A stretch of 64,000 bases of DNA from CAYHVK01 sp964360255 (GCA_964360255.1 CAYHVK010000015.1:1-64000); one strand, 5' to 3'. Shown: positions 24,818 through 33,918, counted from the stretch's first letter. Notes: generated by a model not told the origin, from the letters alone. Numbers and translations are program-made.

Positions 24818-26110
24818 TTATAAAGCATGCCTATGAAGCTCGGCCCGCACCCACTCAAGCGCCGCTTCGCGATCTGCGACCACACCTTCAAGCTGAGCTT
24901 TATAGACGCCCTTAAGTAGCTCTCCCACTATTGGGCCTTTGCCAACGCCCAGAGTTTCAATATCCCGGCCATTTAAAAACGCTGTCTGTAAAAAACCATT
25001 GGTGCCACTGAGTTCACGATATCTATTAACAAAGTTTTCGTAGTACTCAACCTGCCCTAACAATTTGCGCTCAAGACTCGCCACTTGCAGTAAAGCAGGA
25101 CCATTACGATGATCTAAGAGCAATAAAGCTTCAGTGTCGCGCTTTTCAAAGTCAGAGTAATTGCGAAGGCTAAAATCAATTGAAGCTAAAAGATCACGGG
25201 AAAGCTTAAAATTAGAAAATACTTTAAGTATTTCGGCTGCACCTGCAGACCAAGCGGACTTTTCTTTCACGCGCGTCGCCATTTCACAAAAAGCCAACCA
25301 GCGCCATCCGAATTCAGCATCACGGGCAATTTGATCAAGACCGAGCTGATAAAACTTCAACCATTTCTCTGATTTTAAGAAGCTAAAGCCGCGAAATATA
25401 TGATGAGCCAAACCTGTTTGCTGAATGAGCATAAAACTATAAAGAGCGTCCTGAGATTGCCAAATTTTAGACAGTTCATCCGTCACCCGCTCAGGCGAAA
25501 CGACGTTGATTTCATGATGGAGCTTCTTCACCGCCGCCAATGTGGTGTCTTCAATCTTAAAACCCAGCTGACCAGCAAAGCGCACAGCCCGTAACATGCG
25601 AAGCTTGTCTTCACCGAAACGCAATACCGGATCACCTACTGCACGAATGGTGTGCGTGAGTAAATCTTGTAGGCCCTCTTGAAAGTCGATCACCTTCTCA
25701 GTTTTCGTATCATAGAAAAGTGCATTGATGGTGAAATCACGGCGCTCCGAATCTTTCTCAGGCGTGCTATATTCAATAGAATCTGGTCGACGGCCATCTT
25801 TGTAATCTCCATCCGAGCGAAATGTAGTCACCTCTAAAGACACTCGAGCGTCATTGGGTCCATCAACGATGACGACAATCACTCCGAAAGCTTTGCCAAC
25901 AGCCACAGTGTTCTGAAAAATCTGCTCCACTTCATGAGGCCTAGCACTCGTTGCGATATCAAAATCTTTCGGACGTTTGCCAAGCAAGGCATCACGAACG
26001 GCTCCGCCGGCTAAATAGGCGAGATGACCTCGTGATTGCAGCTCTTGGCAAACGTACATGACCGCAGGCCAAGACTTCTGAGATTTTAATAATTCTGGAT
26101 TCAACTTCAT
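24818..26110 (-). CDS. CCA-adding enzyme / poly(A) polymerase family nucleotidyltransferase
   Basis: 430 residues. The class II nucleotidyltransferase signature is complete: LAGGAVRDALLGKRPKDFDIAT with the DxD metal ligands, RRDFTINAL, and RMLRAVRFAGQLGF. Such enzymes add CCA to tRNA 3' ends or poly(A) to RNA, and sequence by eye does not separate the two. The encoded tRNA-Leu at 55885 already carries CCA, so a repair or polyadenylation role is as likely as essential CCA addition. Divergent from queG at 26160. Confidence 0.9.
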   Translation of the reverse strand: MKLNPELLKSQKSWPAVMYVCQELQSRGHLAYLAGGAVRDALLGKRPKDFDIATSARPHEVEQIFQNTVAVGKAFGVIVVIVDGPNDARVSLEVTTFRSDGDYKDGRRPDSIEYSTPEKDSERRDFTINALFYDTKTEKVIDFQEGLQDLLTHTIRAVGDPVLRFGEDKLRMLRAVRFAGQLGFKIEDTTLAAVKKLHHEINVVSPERVTDELSKIWQSQDALYSFMLIQQTGLAHHIFRGFSFLKSEKWLKFYQLGLDQIARDAEFGWRWLAFCEMATRVKEKSAWSAGAAEILKVFSNFKLSRDLLASIDFSLRNYSDFEKRDTEALLLLDHRNGPALLQVASLERKLLGQVEYYENFVNRYRELSGTNGFLQTAFLNGRDIETLGVGKGPIVGELLKGVYKAQLEGVVADREAALEWVRAELHRHAL

Positions 26111-26159
26111 CTTGTAAAAGATAAGCTTCTTCGCTTGTCGAGAGCAAGGGAATCATGAG

Positions 26160-27248
26160 ATGGATCTGTCTGTGACCCATGAACAGCAAGAACAAGTTTC
26201 ATCCATTCTCAATCAGTCGGGCCTTACAAGGCATGGCTGGGCCCGCCTTGAGCGTCCTTTTTCTTTTGATCTCTACGAGTCATGGATTGAGCAAGGCCTT
26301 CAGGGGCAAATGGAATACTTAAAACGCCACAGCCCGATAAAGGCTGAGCCCACCCAGATTTTACCGCAAGCCAAGTCAGCCATTGCAGTGGCGTTTGATT
26401 ATTTCCCCCACCCCAAGCCCAATGCCAAACACCCTCTTAAAAGCTCAAGAATCGCTTTATATGCGCGGGGCGAAGACTATCATATCTGGCTGCAAAAAAA
26501 ACTCGATGATGTCTGCACGAAGCTTTCAGAAGAATTTCCGGGAGAAGTTTTTAAGGCTTCAACTGACTCAGCACCGGTACTCGAAAGAGACCTCGCCGCA
26601 CGGGCTGGTCTGGGCTGGGTGGGTAAGAACACTTGCCTTATCGACCCGAAAGCCGGCTCGTTATTTTTTATCGGCGAAATTCTCACTAGTCTTGTGCCCG
26701 ATCAAATAGGGACTATTCACCCTGACCGCTGCGGCACTTGCACTCGCTGTATTGATATCTGTCCCACTCAGGCCATTATCGAGCCGCGAAAACTAGATGC
26801 GAGGCTTTGCATTTCATATCTCAATATAGAAACCAAGACTCCCCCACCGCCTGAACTTAAAAAGCAGATAGGGGACTGGATGTTTGGCTGTGATCTATGT
26901 CAAACGATCTGTCCATGGAATGAAAAGGCCTTCGGAAAGTCGACCATGCAAAACGAAATCAACCCAGAAGCTTCTCGCAATGACTTGATCAAAGAATTAA
27001 AGTGGATTCTAGAAAGCGAAGATAAAACCCTTGAATTCTCTCTGAAAGACACTCCACTTCTACGTCGAGGAGCTTATGGACTTAAAAAAAATGCTTTGAT
27101 CGTGGCCGCAAATAAAAAAATAAGTGAGCTCAGGCCGATTTTGAAACGATTTACTGAAGCTCTCTCAGAAAAAGACAGTAAAACCAGATCAGAAAAGGAC
27201 AATTGGCTTTTAGAACTAGCCCTATCAAGCCTTCAAGAACTCAATTGA
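26160..27248 (+). CDS. queG: Epoxyqueuosine reductase QueG
   Basis: 362 residues. The cobalamin-binding N-terminal domain includes DSAPVLERDLAARAGLGW and GKNTCLIDPK (family block). Two [4Fe-4S] clusters are supplied by CGTCTRCIDICP and CDLCQTICPWN. A C-terminal HEAT-like tail (PLLRRGAYGLKKNALI) completes the usual length. It reduces epoxyqueuosine to queuosine in tRNA anticodons, the last step of the pathway. The tandem QueD-like gene at 16850 is in the same window but looks catalytically altered. Confidence 0.95.
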   Translation: MDLSVTHEQQEQVSSILNQSGLTRHGWARLERPFSFDLYESWIEQGLQGQMEYLKRHSPIKAEPTQILPQAKSAIAVAFDYFPHPKPNAKHPLKSSRIALYARGEDYHIWLQKKLDDVCTKLSEEFPGEVFKASTDSAPVLERDLAARAGLGWVGKNTCLIDPKAGSLFFIGEILTSLVPDQIGTIHPDRCGTCTRCIDICPTQAIIEPRKLDARLCISYLNIETKTPPPPELKKQIGDWMFGCDLCQTICPWNEKAFGKSTMQNEINPEASRNDLIKELKWILESEDKTLEFSLKDTPLLRRGAYGLKKNALIVAANKKISELRPILKRFTEALSEKDSKTRSEKDNWLLELALSSLQELN

Positions 27249-27265
27249 GGCCCCAGAAAAGGCTA

Positions 27266-27293
27266 TTGAAAGCCCTGCAGCCTTAAGTATAAT
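27266..27293 (+). promoter_or_regulatory. Sigma-70 promoter for 27319
   Basis: TTGAAA (27266-27271) and a perfect TATAAT (27288-27293) are 16 bases apart. Transcription would begin near 27300. The first in-frame ATG of the gene, at 27292, lies inside the -10, which is why ATG 27319 is taken as the start. Confidence 0.65.
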
Positions 27294-27318
27294 GTTTTGC
27301 ACAGGGGCAGCTGAATAT

Positions 27319-28260
27319 ATGTCTAAATATCTCCCAATCCGCGTGAGCACTCTCCGCGGCGACCAACCCATTAAGTTTGATGCCTACGTTCGCGTGGCAG
27401 GTAAGTATATTCTCTTTTGTCGCCAAGGTGACAGCTTTGAAAATCAGCGACTTGAGCGCTTAAAAAGCAAAAAATTATCCCTTATGTATATCCCTGTTGA
27501 GCAAGAAATATCTTATTCCAAGTATATGACGCAAAATATGGAGAAAGCCTATTCATCAGCCGTGAATGCTCCCCTAGAAATTCGGGCTCAAATTATTCAA
27601 GGAGCTATTCAAGCTTCTGTAGAAGATTTAGCTGAAGATGTGTCAAACCAAGCGTTTTATAAAGTACTTTATGAAAATGCCCTTCGGTTTAAGGCTTTCT
27701 TGGCTGAAGACTCTGCCCTCCTCACTTTGCTTTCGATCAACAATCATGAGTTTAATATTGCTCATCATGAAGTGAATGTGGCCGCGCTAGCTATTGCGAT
27801 TGCTGAGGAAACAGGTTTTGCTGAGGCCAATCCGATGCAAATGCCCCATTTAATTATGGGAGCTTTGCTTCATGATCTAGAGCACCACCATGACAATATC
27901 AATCTCTCAAAACCGCCAACCGACTTGCCCGAGTCACAAAAAACTATTTACGATCGTCACTCTGATCGGGGTGCCGAAAAACTTCGTGAATTCGCTTTTT
28001 ATGATCCACTTATTGCGACTATTGTTGGACAACACGAAGAGCGCATTGATGGCCAAGGCCCCGATAGCAAAAAAGAAAAAGAACAGCATGAAGCCGCCCA
28101 GATCGTAGCTGTAGCTAATGCCTTTGATCAATACCTTCAGTATGACAAGATCGATCCGAAAGAAGCACTTCGCCGGATTTTAATCGAAAAAATGGGTGTG
28201 CTTTCACTCGATGTTATGAAGTCTCTTCAAGACGCCCTTAAAAAGAAAAATATCATCTAA
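27319..28260 (+). CDS. HD domain (HD-GYP-like) protein
   Basis: 313 residues from ATG 27319. The N-terminal ~100 residues resemble the DUF3391-like leader of some HD-GYP proteins (YVRVAGKYILFCRQGD). The HD core includes IAHHEVNVAALAIAIAEETG, GALLHDLEHH (the HD pair) and RHSDRGAEKL. It ends with VGQHEERIDGQGP, which keeps the His but has GQGP where GYP is expected. HD-GYP enzymes degrade c-di-GMP; the changed GYP motif makes activity uncertain. With the PilZ protein at 2709 it hints at c-di-GMP signalling. Confidence 0.8.
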   Translation: MSKYLPIRVSTLRGDQPIKFDAYVRVAGKYILFCRQGDSFENQRLERLKSKKLSLMYIPVEQEISYSKYMTQNMEKAYSSAVNAPLEIRAQIIQGAIQASVEDLAEDVSNQAFYKVLYENALRFKAFLAEDSALLTLLSINNHEFNIAHHEVNVAALAIAIAEETGFAEANPMQMPHLIMGALLHDLEHHHDNINLSKPPTDLPESQKTIYDRHSDRGAEKLREFAFYDPLIATIVGQHEERIDGQGPDSKKEKEQHEAAQIVAVANAFDQYLQYDKIDPKEALRRILIEKMGVLSLDVMKSLQDALKKKNII

Positions 28261-28272
28261 GGTGCTAATGCC

Positions 28273-28671
28273 TTATTGTGCGTTGAGAAAGGCTGCAAGA
28301 TCATCAATATCTTTTTCAAGATGCGGCAGCGGGGCCATGGCTTTCGATGGACGCTTCGGCGCGTAGCCAGCAGGATAAGTATTGGTTAAAACCTTCGCAT
28401 GAAGAAGTTCTTTGCTCGAGCCCCAATTGGCTGGGCCAATGCCTCCATCTTGCTTTGGATTTATATTATGGCAGGCAATGCAGTTGGCCATGTAGACTTT
28501 TTTACCGCGCTCAATTGCCGGATTAGCGACTGGAGCATCGCCATTCACAGCTGAAGTATCAGACAAGCTTTTGTCGCCAAAACTAGTCTCTACCGTTTTT
28601 TTTGTGCAACCTACAGCCACTAGCAATACGCTAGTGGCTAAAATTAGAGTGAGAGATTTAAAACTTTTCAC
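28273..28671 (-). CDS. Class I cytochrome c lipoprotein
   Basis: 132 residues. LVAVGC gives a canonical lipobox (Cys22). ANCIACH supplies the haem c attachment site near residue 87; the Met in KAMAPLPHL is the likely distal ligand. The ~75-residue domain is a full mono-haem class I fold. It is the last gene of a three-gene operon, 14 bases after a PuuD-like membrane protein whose relatives carry this domain fused at the C-terminus. It would be tethered on the periplasmic side of a membrane. Confidence 0.9.
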   Translation of the reverse strand: MKSFKSLTLILATSVLLVAVGCTKKTVETSFGDKSLSDTSAVNGDAPVANPAIERGKKVYMANCIACHNINPKQDGGIGPANWGSSKELLHAKVLTNTYPAGYAPKRPSKAMAPLPHLEKDIDDLAAFLNAQ

Positions 28672-28685
28672 GAGGTAGCCTAACT

Positions 28686-29390
28686 TTAAGTTAATGCTAA
28701 GAACATTCCGTAGAGAACAACCGTCAAACCAAAGCCAGAAGTAATAACACCCTTAACTGTAGCCATTGGCCCCATTTTGCCTTTAAGAGCATTGCCCTCT
28801 AAAGCTAAAATAAGAACTAAAGTTGGAATCCAAAAAGTCCATTGCGCTGAAGTTGGATCTGCAAACACATGAGGGACGTTACGAGCCGCGCCCATGAAGA
28901 AAAGCATAGGGATTGAGAAAAGTACATTCGTGCGCGAAGCTAAACCTGCGCGAGCCGCCGAAGCTGCTGCCGCCGGCAAAGCTTGTCCACCACCAATGAC
29001 TTGGTTCGCTGAAGCAATAACAACTTTCTGGTTGGGCCAAATAATAAGCCATACGTTTAAGAACATCAATATACCAAGAAGCGCACCAACTAAGATTTTA
29101 ACACCCCAAGGCTGAGTATAAGCTTCAACGAAGCCGCCCATATGACCCATCATCATTAACATGATTAAGCCTGAGATCAGCGTAAACATAGCGCCCCAAC
29201 GAAACCACCAAAGAGCTTTTGGCACAAGCTTCTGAATGGCTACGTTTTTGGTGCCCGCTTCGATTTCTGCGAAGAATGCTCCCTGAACAAAATTAAAGTA
29301 ATAAAGATGGCCAATCCAAGTGACTCCGGACAAAAAATGGACCCACTTCACTAGATAATACATTCCCTGCTGCGATAATAGATTTTCCAT
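28686..29390 (-). CDS. PuuD-type (urate hydroxylase-like) membrane domain protein
   Basis: 234 residues and about seven membrane segments. VKWVHFLSGVTWIGHLYYFNF matches the opening of PuuD, in which conserved histidines probably bind haem; ALWWFRWGAMFTLISGLIM follows. Full-length PuuD urate hydroxylases end with a cytochrome c domain, which here is a separate gene (28273). No uricase-pathway gene (hydroxyisourate hydrolase, OHCU decarboxylase, allantoinase) is nearby, so the substrate need not be urate. It overlaps nothing and follows the SRPBCC gene by three bases. Confidence 0.8.
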   Translation of the reverse strand: MENLLSQQGMYYLVKWVHFLSGVTWIGHLYYFNFVQGAFFAEIEAGTKNVAIQKLVPKALWWFRWGAMFTLISGLIMLMMMGHMGGFVEAYTQPWGVKILVGALLGILMFLNVWLIIWPNQKVVIASANQVIGGGQALPAAAASAARAGLASRTNVLFSIPMLFFMGAARNVPHVFADPTSAQWTFWIPTLVLILALEGNALKGKMGPMATVKGVITSGFGLTVVLYGMFLALT

Positions 29391-29393
29391 TGT

Positions 29394-29846
29394 TTAAAGC
29401 TCCTTTAGATGCAGACTTGCATTATGCAGTCGATGCTTCAATATTTTTTTAATTTCTTTTTGTGCTAAAAAATCATCAACAAGACGCCCCACTAATCCAA
29501 ATGGAACTTCATATTCCACAAGATCGGTAACAAGTGTTGAGTTAGGTTCTTTCGGCTCGAACTTAATCGTGTGACGCCACGACGCAAAGAGTCCATTAAC
29601 TTGATGGTAAGTGAACGAGTTGCCGGTGACATATTTTTCAATTCCAAAACGGATGGCTTGCTCGACCCCGTAACGCTTCATACGAAATAAAAACTCAGCG
29701 CCGGGCTGTACTTCAACCACCGGATTCATAAGCTCTACATCAATCAGGCCCCGCAATTGATCTTTCAAATTTTGTGGAGCAGTAAGATATTGATAGACGT
29801 TAAATGGCTTAGCCGAGATGATTTGTTGGATTTGTATGTGTGCCAC
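29394..29846 (-). CDS. SRPBCC (START/Bet v1-like) domain protein
   Basis: 150 residues covering a whole SRPBCC fold: the N-terminal strand AHIQIQQIISAKPFNVYQYL, then PGAEFLFRMKRYG, a central SWRHTIKFEP strand, and a long C-terminal helix GRLVDDFLAQKEIKKILKHR. Such domains bind hydrophobic ligands in a deep cavity. It is the first gene of the operon with the PuuD-like protein and cytochrome c. Its promoter region is shared with the divergent ureohydrolase at 29864, only 17 bases away. Confidence 0.78.
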   Translation of the reverse strand: MAHIQIQQIISAKPFNVYQYLTAPQNLKDQLRGLIDVELMNPVVEVQPGAEFLFRMKRYGVEQAIRFGIEKYVTGNSFTYHQVNGLFASWRHTIKFEPKEPNSTLVTDLVEYEVPFGLVGRLVDDFLAQKEIKKILKHRLHNASLHLKEL

Positions 29847-29863
29847 TTTTTCTCCGGAGCTTT

Positions 29864-30808
29864 ATGTCCTACATTTCAATCGATTCTTCTTTGTTTTTCA
29901 AGTCTTCAAATCAGAATGACCCTCGTTATGGTCACTTTTTTCGCTCTGGTGAGGGCCAAAATCTGAAAAAATCTTTAATTGTCATCGGCTATGGGGACGA
30001 CGAGGGCACTCAGCTGAATGGCGGCCGCCTCGGCTCAAAAGAAGCTCCCGACAAAATTCGCCAATATTTTTACAAAACGACTCCCTACGACACTCGCCAG
30101 CAGCTAGAAAAGAAGAATAATTTTTTATTTGACCTAGGGAATTTGAAAATTGATGGTGATTTAAAATCTCGCCATGAAAAAGCGAAGACTACGGCTTATC
30201 ATCTTTTTAAAGATCAGAATCGCTTACTGACCTTAGGTGGCAGCCATGATTACGCTTACGCGGATGGCGCCGCTTTTCTTCAAGCTTTTGCTAGCAAAAA
30301 AACGAAACCCCTTATCGTCAACTTTGACGCCCACTCTGACTGTCGACCAACTGATAAAGGCCTTAATAGCGGAACACCATTTTATCGCTTGCTTTCAGAA
30401 TTTGGTGGTCAATTTGACTTTATCGAAGTTGGTCTGCAGAAATTATGCAATAGCAAAACTTACGTAGACTGGGCTCGCTCAAAAAAGGCACAATTATTTT
30501 TTAATGATGAAAATGTAAAAGCCATGAGTGCGCTAAAAAAAGCTCTGAGCAAAAAAAGGCCGGTTTGGGTGAGCATTGATTTAGATGCCTTTGGCTCTAT
30601 ATGGGCCGTTGGCACTAGCAACAATTGGCCTTTTGGTATGACTCTCGAGCAATTCCAACCCTTTTACAACTTGTTGCTTTCTAAAGATGTAAAAGGCTTA
30701 GGGCTCTACGAAGTTGTTCCTATTCTCGATTCTTCAGATGTCACTGTCAAACTCGCGGCAAGTTTAGCTCATTCATTTACCGAGAGCATTTATGATCAGC
30801 TTGGGTAG
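29864..30808 (+). CDS. Ureohydrolase superfamily enzyme (formimidoylglutamase/arginase-like)
   Basis: 314 residues from ATG 29864, which has GGAG four bases upstream; the longer frame would overlap the divergent SRPBCC gene. Metal-ligand motifs appear in order: GGSHDYAY (His128), NFDAHSDCRP (Asp155, His157, Asp159) and SIDLDAFGS (Asp239, Asp241). The third motif lacks the usual D-P of arginases and looks closer to formimidoylglutamase. The family hydrolyses guanidino or formimino C-N bonds with two Mn ions. No hut gene is nearby. It is translationally overlapped (17 bases) by the aldolase-like gene and is followed by kynA. Confidence 0.8.
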   Translation: MSYISIDSSLFFKSSNQNDPRYGHFFRSGEGQNLKKSLIVIGYGDDEGTQLNGGRLGSKEAPDKIRQYFYKTTPYDTRQQLEKKNNFLFDLGNLKIDGDLKSRHEKAKTTAYHLFKDQNRLLTLGGSHDYAYADGAAFLQAFASKKTKPLIVNFDAHSDCRPTDKGLNSGTPFYRLLSEFGGQFDFIEVGLQKLCNSKTYVDWARSKKAQLFFNDENVKAMSALKKALSKKRPVWVSIDLDAFGSIWAVGTSNNWPFGMTLEQFQPFYNLLLSKDVKGLGLYEVVPILDSSDVTVKLAASLAHSFTESIYDQLG

Positions 30809-31868
30809 CGATAACCATTCCGGTGTGCATCCTGAAATTATGGCGAGTCTCGCAGCGGTCAACCAAGAGCATGCTCCGAGCTATGGCACCGATGATCTTA
30901 CTCAAGAAGTTTTTGAACTTTTCAAAACTGTTTTTGGGCCCTCAACTGAAACGTTTTTCGTTTTTAACGGCACCGCCGCCAATGTAGTCGCCCTATCAAG
31001 TTTAGTTAAAAGTTTTCAGAGTGTGATCTGCGCCGAAACCGCTCACCTCCATCAAGATGAGTGCGGAGCGCCCGAGAAACATCTCGGCTGCAAGCTGATT
31101 ACACTGCCATCTCAAGATGGCAAAATAACGCCCGAGCAAATTCAAAGCCAGTTAGTACGTATGGGAGATCAGCACCATTCGCAAGTGAAAGCTGTTTCGA
31201 TCACTCAGCCCACTGAATATGGCACCTGCTATTCGCTCGATGAACTTAAAAAAATTCGCGAGTTTACTCAAGCGCAAAATCTTTACTTGCATATTGATGG
31301 TTCACGCTTAGTACAAGCCGCGCAATATTTAGGTTGCGAGCTCATTGATCTTGCAGAAAAATCAGGTGTCGATGCAGTTTCATTTGGCGGCACTAAAAAT
31401 GGCCTTCTTTTCGGTGAAGCGGTTCTAGTTTTTAATAAAAAACTAGCGCAAGACATGAAATACATCCGCAAGCAGTTTATGCAGCTGCCCTCTAAGCATC
31501 GTTTCGTTGCAGCCCAATTTAAAACACTTCTTTCATCTGGAGCAGTTGGCAATGACGATACTGGCCGCAAGGATGCAAACAAAACACCGCTCTGGAAGAA
31601 AATCACCCGCCACTGCCACAAAATGGCGATTGAACTTGAGGCTGGACTCCGTGACATACCAGGTCTTCAAGTGACGCAAAAAGTACAAGCGAACAGTGTC
31701 TTTATTCGTTTTCCAAAGGAGTGGACGTCCGCTCTGCGTGAAAAATATTTCTTCTATATTTGGAATGAAAAGACCTGGGAGGCCCGTTTAATGATCTCTT
31801 ACGATATTCAGCCTCATCATATCCAAGATTTTATTGCTTCTGTTAAGAAGTTGAGCCAAAAGAACTGA
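30792..31868 (+). CDS. Threonine aldolase / beta-eliminating lyase family PLP enzyme
   Basis: 358 residues. The family start SLGSDNHSGVHPEIM is followed by FFVFNGTAANVVAL, the HIDGSRLVQAA block with the PLP-binding Asp, and SFGGTKNGLL holding the Schiff-base Lys. Typical members cleave L-threonine or allo-threonine to glycine and acetaldehyde; the fold also serves tryptophanase-like enzymes. It overlaps the ureohydrolase by 17 bases and lies 14 bases before tryptophan dioxygenase, so all three form one operon. Whether it acts on threonine or on a tryptophan-derived amino acid such as kynurenine is open. Confidence 0.85.
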   Translation: MISLGSDNHSGVHPEIMASLAAVNQEHAPSYGTDDLTQEVFELFKTVFGPSTETFFVFNGTAANVVALSSLVKSFQSVICAETAHLHQDECGAPEKHLGCKLITLPSQDGKITPEQIQSQLVRMGDQHHSQVKAVSITQPTEYGTCYSLDELKKIREFTQAQNLYLHIDGSRLVQAAQYLGCELIDLAEKSGVDAVSFGGTKNGLLFGEAVLVFNKKLAQDMKYIRKQFMQLPSKHRFVAAQFKTLLSSGAVGNDDTGRKDANKTPLWKKITRHCHKMAIELEAGLRDIPGLQVTQKVQANSVFIRFPKEWTSALREKYFFYIWNEKTWEARLMISYDIQPHHIQDFIASVKKLSQKN

Positions 31869-31882
31869 TCGAAGAGGTTCCC

Positions 31883-32965
31883 ATGAAAGATAAAATTGAG
31901 TATTCAGAGTATTTAAAGCTAGATCAACTTCTCTCGTGTCATAATCTTCGTAGTGATGAAGCCGGACGTCCGGCCCACGATGAAATGCTTTTTATCACTG
32001 TTCACCATAGTTACGAAGTTTGGTTCAAGCAATTACTTTTCGAGCTCAACTCGGTGATCAAAATCTTCTCACAGAATAAAGTTGAAGAGCGAGAAATGGG
32101 CCAATTAGTGGCTCGCCTTCAGCGCATGGTCGAGATTTTAAAAGCTCTTGTGAACCAAGTTGATATTTTAGAAACTATGACGCCCCTCGATTTTTTAGAG
32201 TTTCGTGACTTACTTTACCCAGCCTCTGGCTTTCAAAGTTATCAATTTCGACTTTTTGAAAATCGCTTGGGCCTAAAAGCCGAGCAACGTATGACTTACA
32301 ACGACTTACCTTATCATTCGCAGCTCAGACCTCATCAAGCGAAACTCGTGCAAGAGGCCGAGACGGCTCCATCACTTTTTGAAAGTCTTCAGTCTTGGCT
32401 TGAGCGCACGCCATTTTTACAAACTACAGATTTTGATTTCTGGGCTCTTTATAAATCAGCGGTCTCAGATTCATTCGACTTTGAAATGAAAATGCTCAAT
32501 GAAAATAAATTCCTGTCAGAAAACGAGAAGCAAGCCAATAGAAACATGATGAATCGTATGCAAGACAGCTTTAAGAGTCTTTTTGATGAAGACGAGTTTA
32601 ATAAGCAAAAAGCAGCCGGCGATTGGCGCATGTCACATAAAGCCGCTCTCGCCTCTCTACTTATTCAGCTCTATCGCGACGAACCTGTATTTCAGCTGCC
32701 TTTTCGACTTTTAACTTCTGTCCTTGATCTTGATGCGACACTCACTCAATGGCGCTATCGCCATGCCCTTATGGCGCAACGTATGCTCGGTCGACGTGTC
32801 GGTACGGGCGGCTCTTCAGGTTCTGAATATTTAAAGCAGTCCACAGAACAACACCGAATTTTCACAGACTTCTATCGTCTGACCACGTTTTTTATTCCGC
32901 GCTCGAAGCTTCCACAATTGCCAGAAGCTTTGAAGCGTCGCTTAGATTTCGCTTATAATAATTGA
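31883..32965 (+). CDS. kynA: Tryptophan 2,3-dioxygenase
   Basis: 360 residues. HDEMLFITVHHSYEVWFKQLLFEL is diagnostic (written here as two motifs: HDEMLFITVHH with the active-site His, and EVWFKQLLFEL). YPASGFQSYQFR and TGGSSGSEYLK (substrate loop) also match. The haem enzyme oxidises L-tryptophan to N-formylkynurenine in the cytoplasm. Length exceeds the ~280 of many bacterial TDOs and is closer to the long form. AGAGG precedes the ATG. No kynureninase or formamidase of a known type is in the window; two uncharacterised co-operonic enzymes precede it. Confidence 0.93.
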   Translation: MKDKIEYSEYLKLDQLLSCHNLRSDEAGRPAHDEMLFITVHHSYEVWFKQLLFELNSVIKIFSQNKVEEREMGQLVARLQRMVEILKALVNQVDILETMTPLDFLEFRDLLYPASGFQSYQFRLFENRLGLKAEQRMTYNDLPYHSQLRPHQAKLVQEAETAPSLFESLQSWLERTPFLQTTDFDFWALYKSAVSDSFDFEMKMLNENKFLSENEKQANRNMMNRMQDSFKSLFDEDEFNKQKAAGDWRMSHKAALASLLIQLYRDEPVFQLPFRLLTSVLDLDATLTQWRYRHALMAQRMLGRRVGTGGSSGSEYLKQSTEQHRIFTDFYRLTTFFIPRSKLPQLPEALKRRLDFAYNN

Positions 32966-32981
32966 GGCTAACAGTTCTGCT

Positions 32982-33422
32982 TCAGAAGGTATCACAGGGC
33001 CCCGTAGAGACTTGCTCCAGATATCCAGAAGGACAAGATTGGTAATTTTTGATTACAACATACAATTTTGAAACTTCATCATAACAAAGCCTAACTTGAC
33101 CAAAGCTTGCGGGAGATAAAGATATCTCCATCTCCATTTTTGATTCAGAAGCAGAACAAGATTTCATAGCTTCCATGCCGCCTTGAATTTTAGTCCCTTT
33201 ACGGGAACCCAGGCTAACTTCTTGATGAGTTCCGCTGGCCGATACTATTGCTTGAACCTCGCCATAACTACTGCCCTTGCAGACGTTAAGACCAAGCTGC
33301 ATTCCAGTTGTATTTTGAATAGTGGCAAAATCTTGGATAGTCGACTTACAAGCTTTATCGCAACCCGCAGTTAAAAACACTAGAGCAAGAATTAATATTG
33401 AATATATACGGCTTTTATCCAT
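32982..33422 (-). CDS. Lipoprotein, unknown function
   Basis: 146 residues from ATG 33422, which has AAGGTG two to three bases upstream; the 14-codon extension to 33464 lacks a site and would overlap the previous gene. LTAGC is a canonical lipobox. The mature part has seven further cysteines, probably in disulfides, and a glycine/serine-rich middle. No domain recognised. It is the third gene of the 35249-32982 operon. Confidence 0.65.
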   Translation of the reverse strand: MDKSRIYSILILALVFLTAGCDKACKSTIQDFATIQNTTGMQLGLNVCKGSSYGEVQAIVSASGTHQEVSLGSRKGTKIQGGMEAMKSCSASESKMEMEISLSPASFGQVRLCYDEVSKLYVVIKNYQSCPSGYLEQVSTGPCDTF

Positions 33423-33423
33423 A

Positions 33424-33918
33424 TCACCTTTTAAGCCATTGGCAGAGAATCGCGTTCTTACCATTTTCGGTCATAAGAAAACTGAGTCGTTTTGTGCGTG
33501 AATTGAATTCTAAAATACGCTCAGTATTTAACTCGCCAGTCTTTGAGCAGGTCTCTTTCAAAGTTTCGTTAATCGCAATTGAACTTTTATCTGACATCTC
33601 AAGCAAACGAACGCTTTGCAAAGTCTCGCAACCATCCGCTTCAACGAACTTCTTATTCATATTCGCTATCGGAACTAAAATTCTAGAAGTCACATTGGCA
33701 ATGGTAATAATCTTTCCTTCAAATTCAACACTGCTAAAATAAACCGGAGCTACTTTTGAGCAGTACTCTTTGCGTGGACCTTTAGCCTTTTGCAATTTAT
33801 AAAGCCCATTAAAGGCCTCAAAGTTATCTGGTACTTTTATCTCAGTTGCAGCTGATGCCGAGATCGACAAAACTAAACTTGAAAATATGAAAAGTATGTT
33901 TGTGATTAAACTCCGCAT
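33424..33918 (-). CDS. Secreted protein, unknown function
   Basis: 164 residues. A signal peptide (NILFIFSSLVLSISASA) precedes a beta-rich mature chain with four cysteines (about residues 53, 97, 123, 159). No domain recognised. It overlaps the gene upstream by 13 bases and is followed after one base by the lipoprotein at 32982. AAGGATT precedes its ATG. Confidence 0.65.
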   Translation of the reverse strand: MRSLITNILFIFSSLVLSISASAATEIKVPDNFEAFNGLYKLQKAKGPRKEYCSKVAPVYFSSVEFEGKIITIANVTSRILVPIANMNKKFVEADGCETLQSVRLLEMSDKSSIAINETLKETCSKTGELNTERILEFNSRTKRLSFLMTENGKNAILCQWLKR

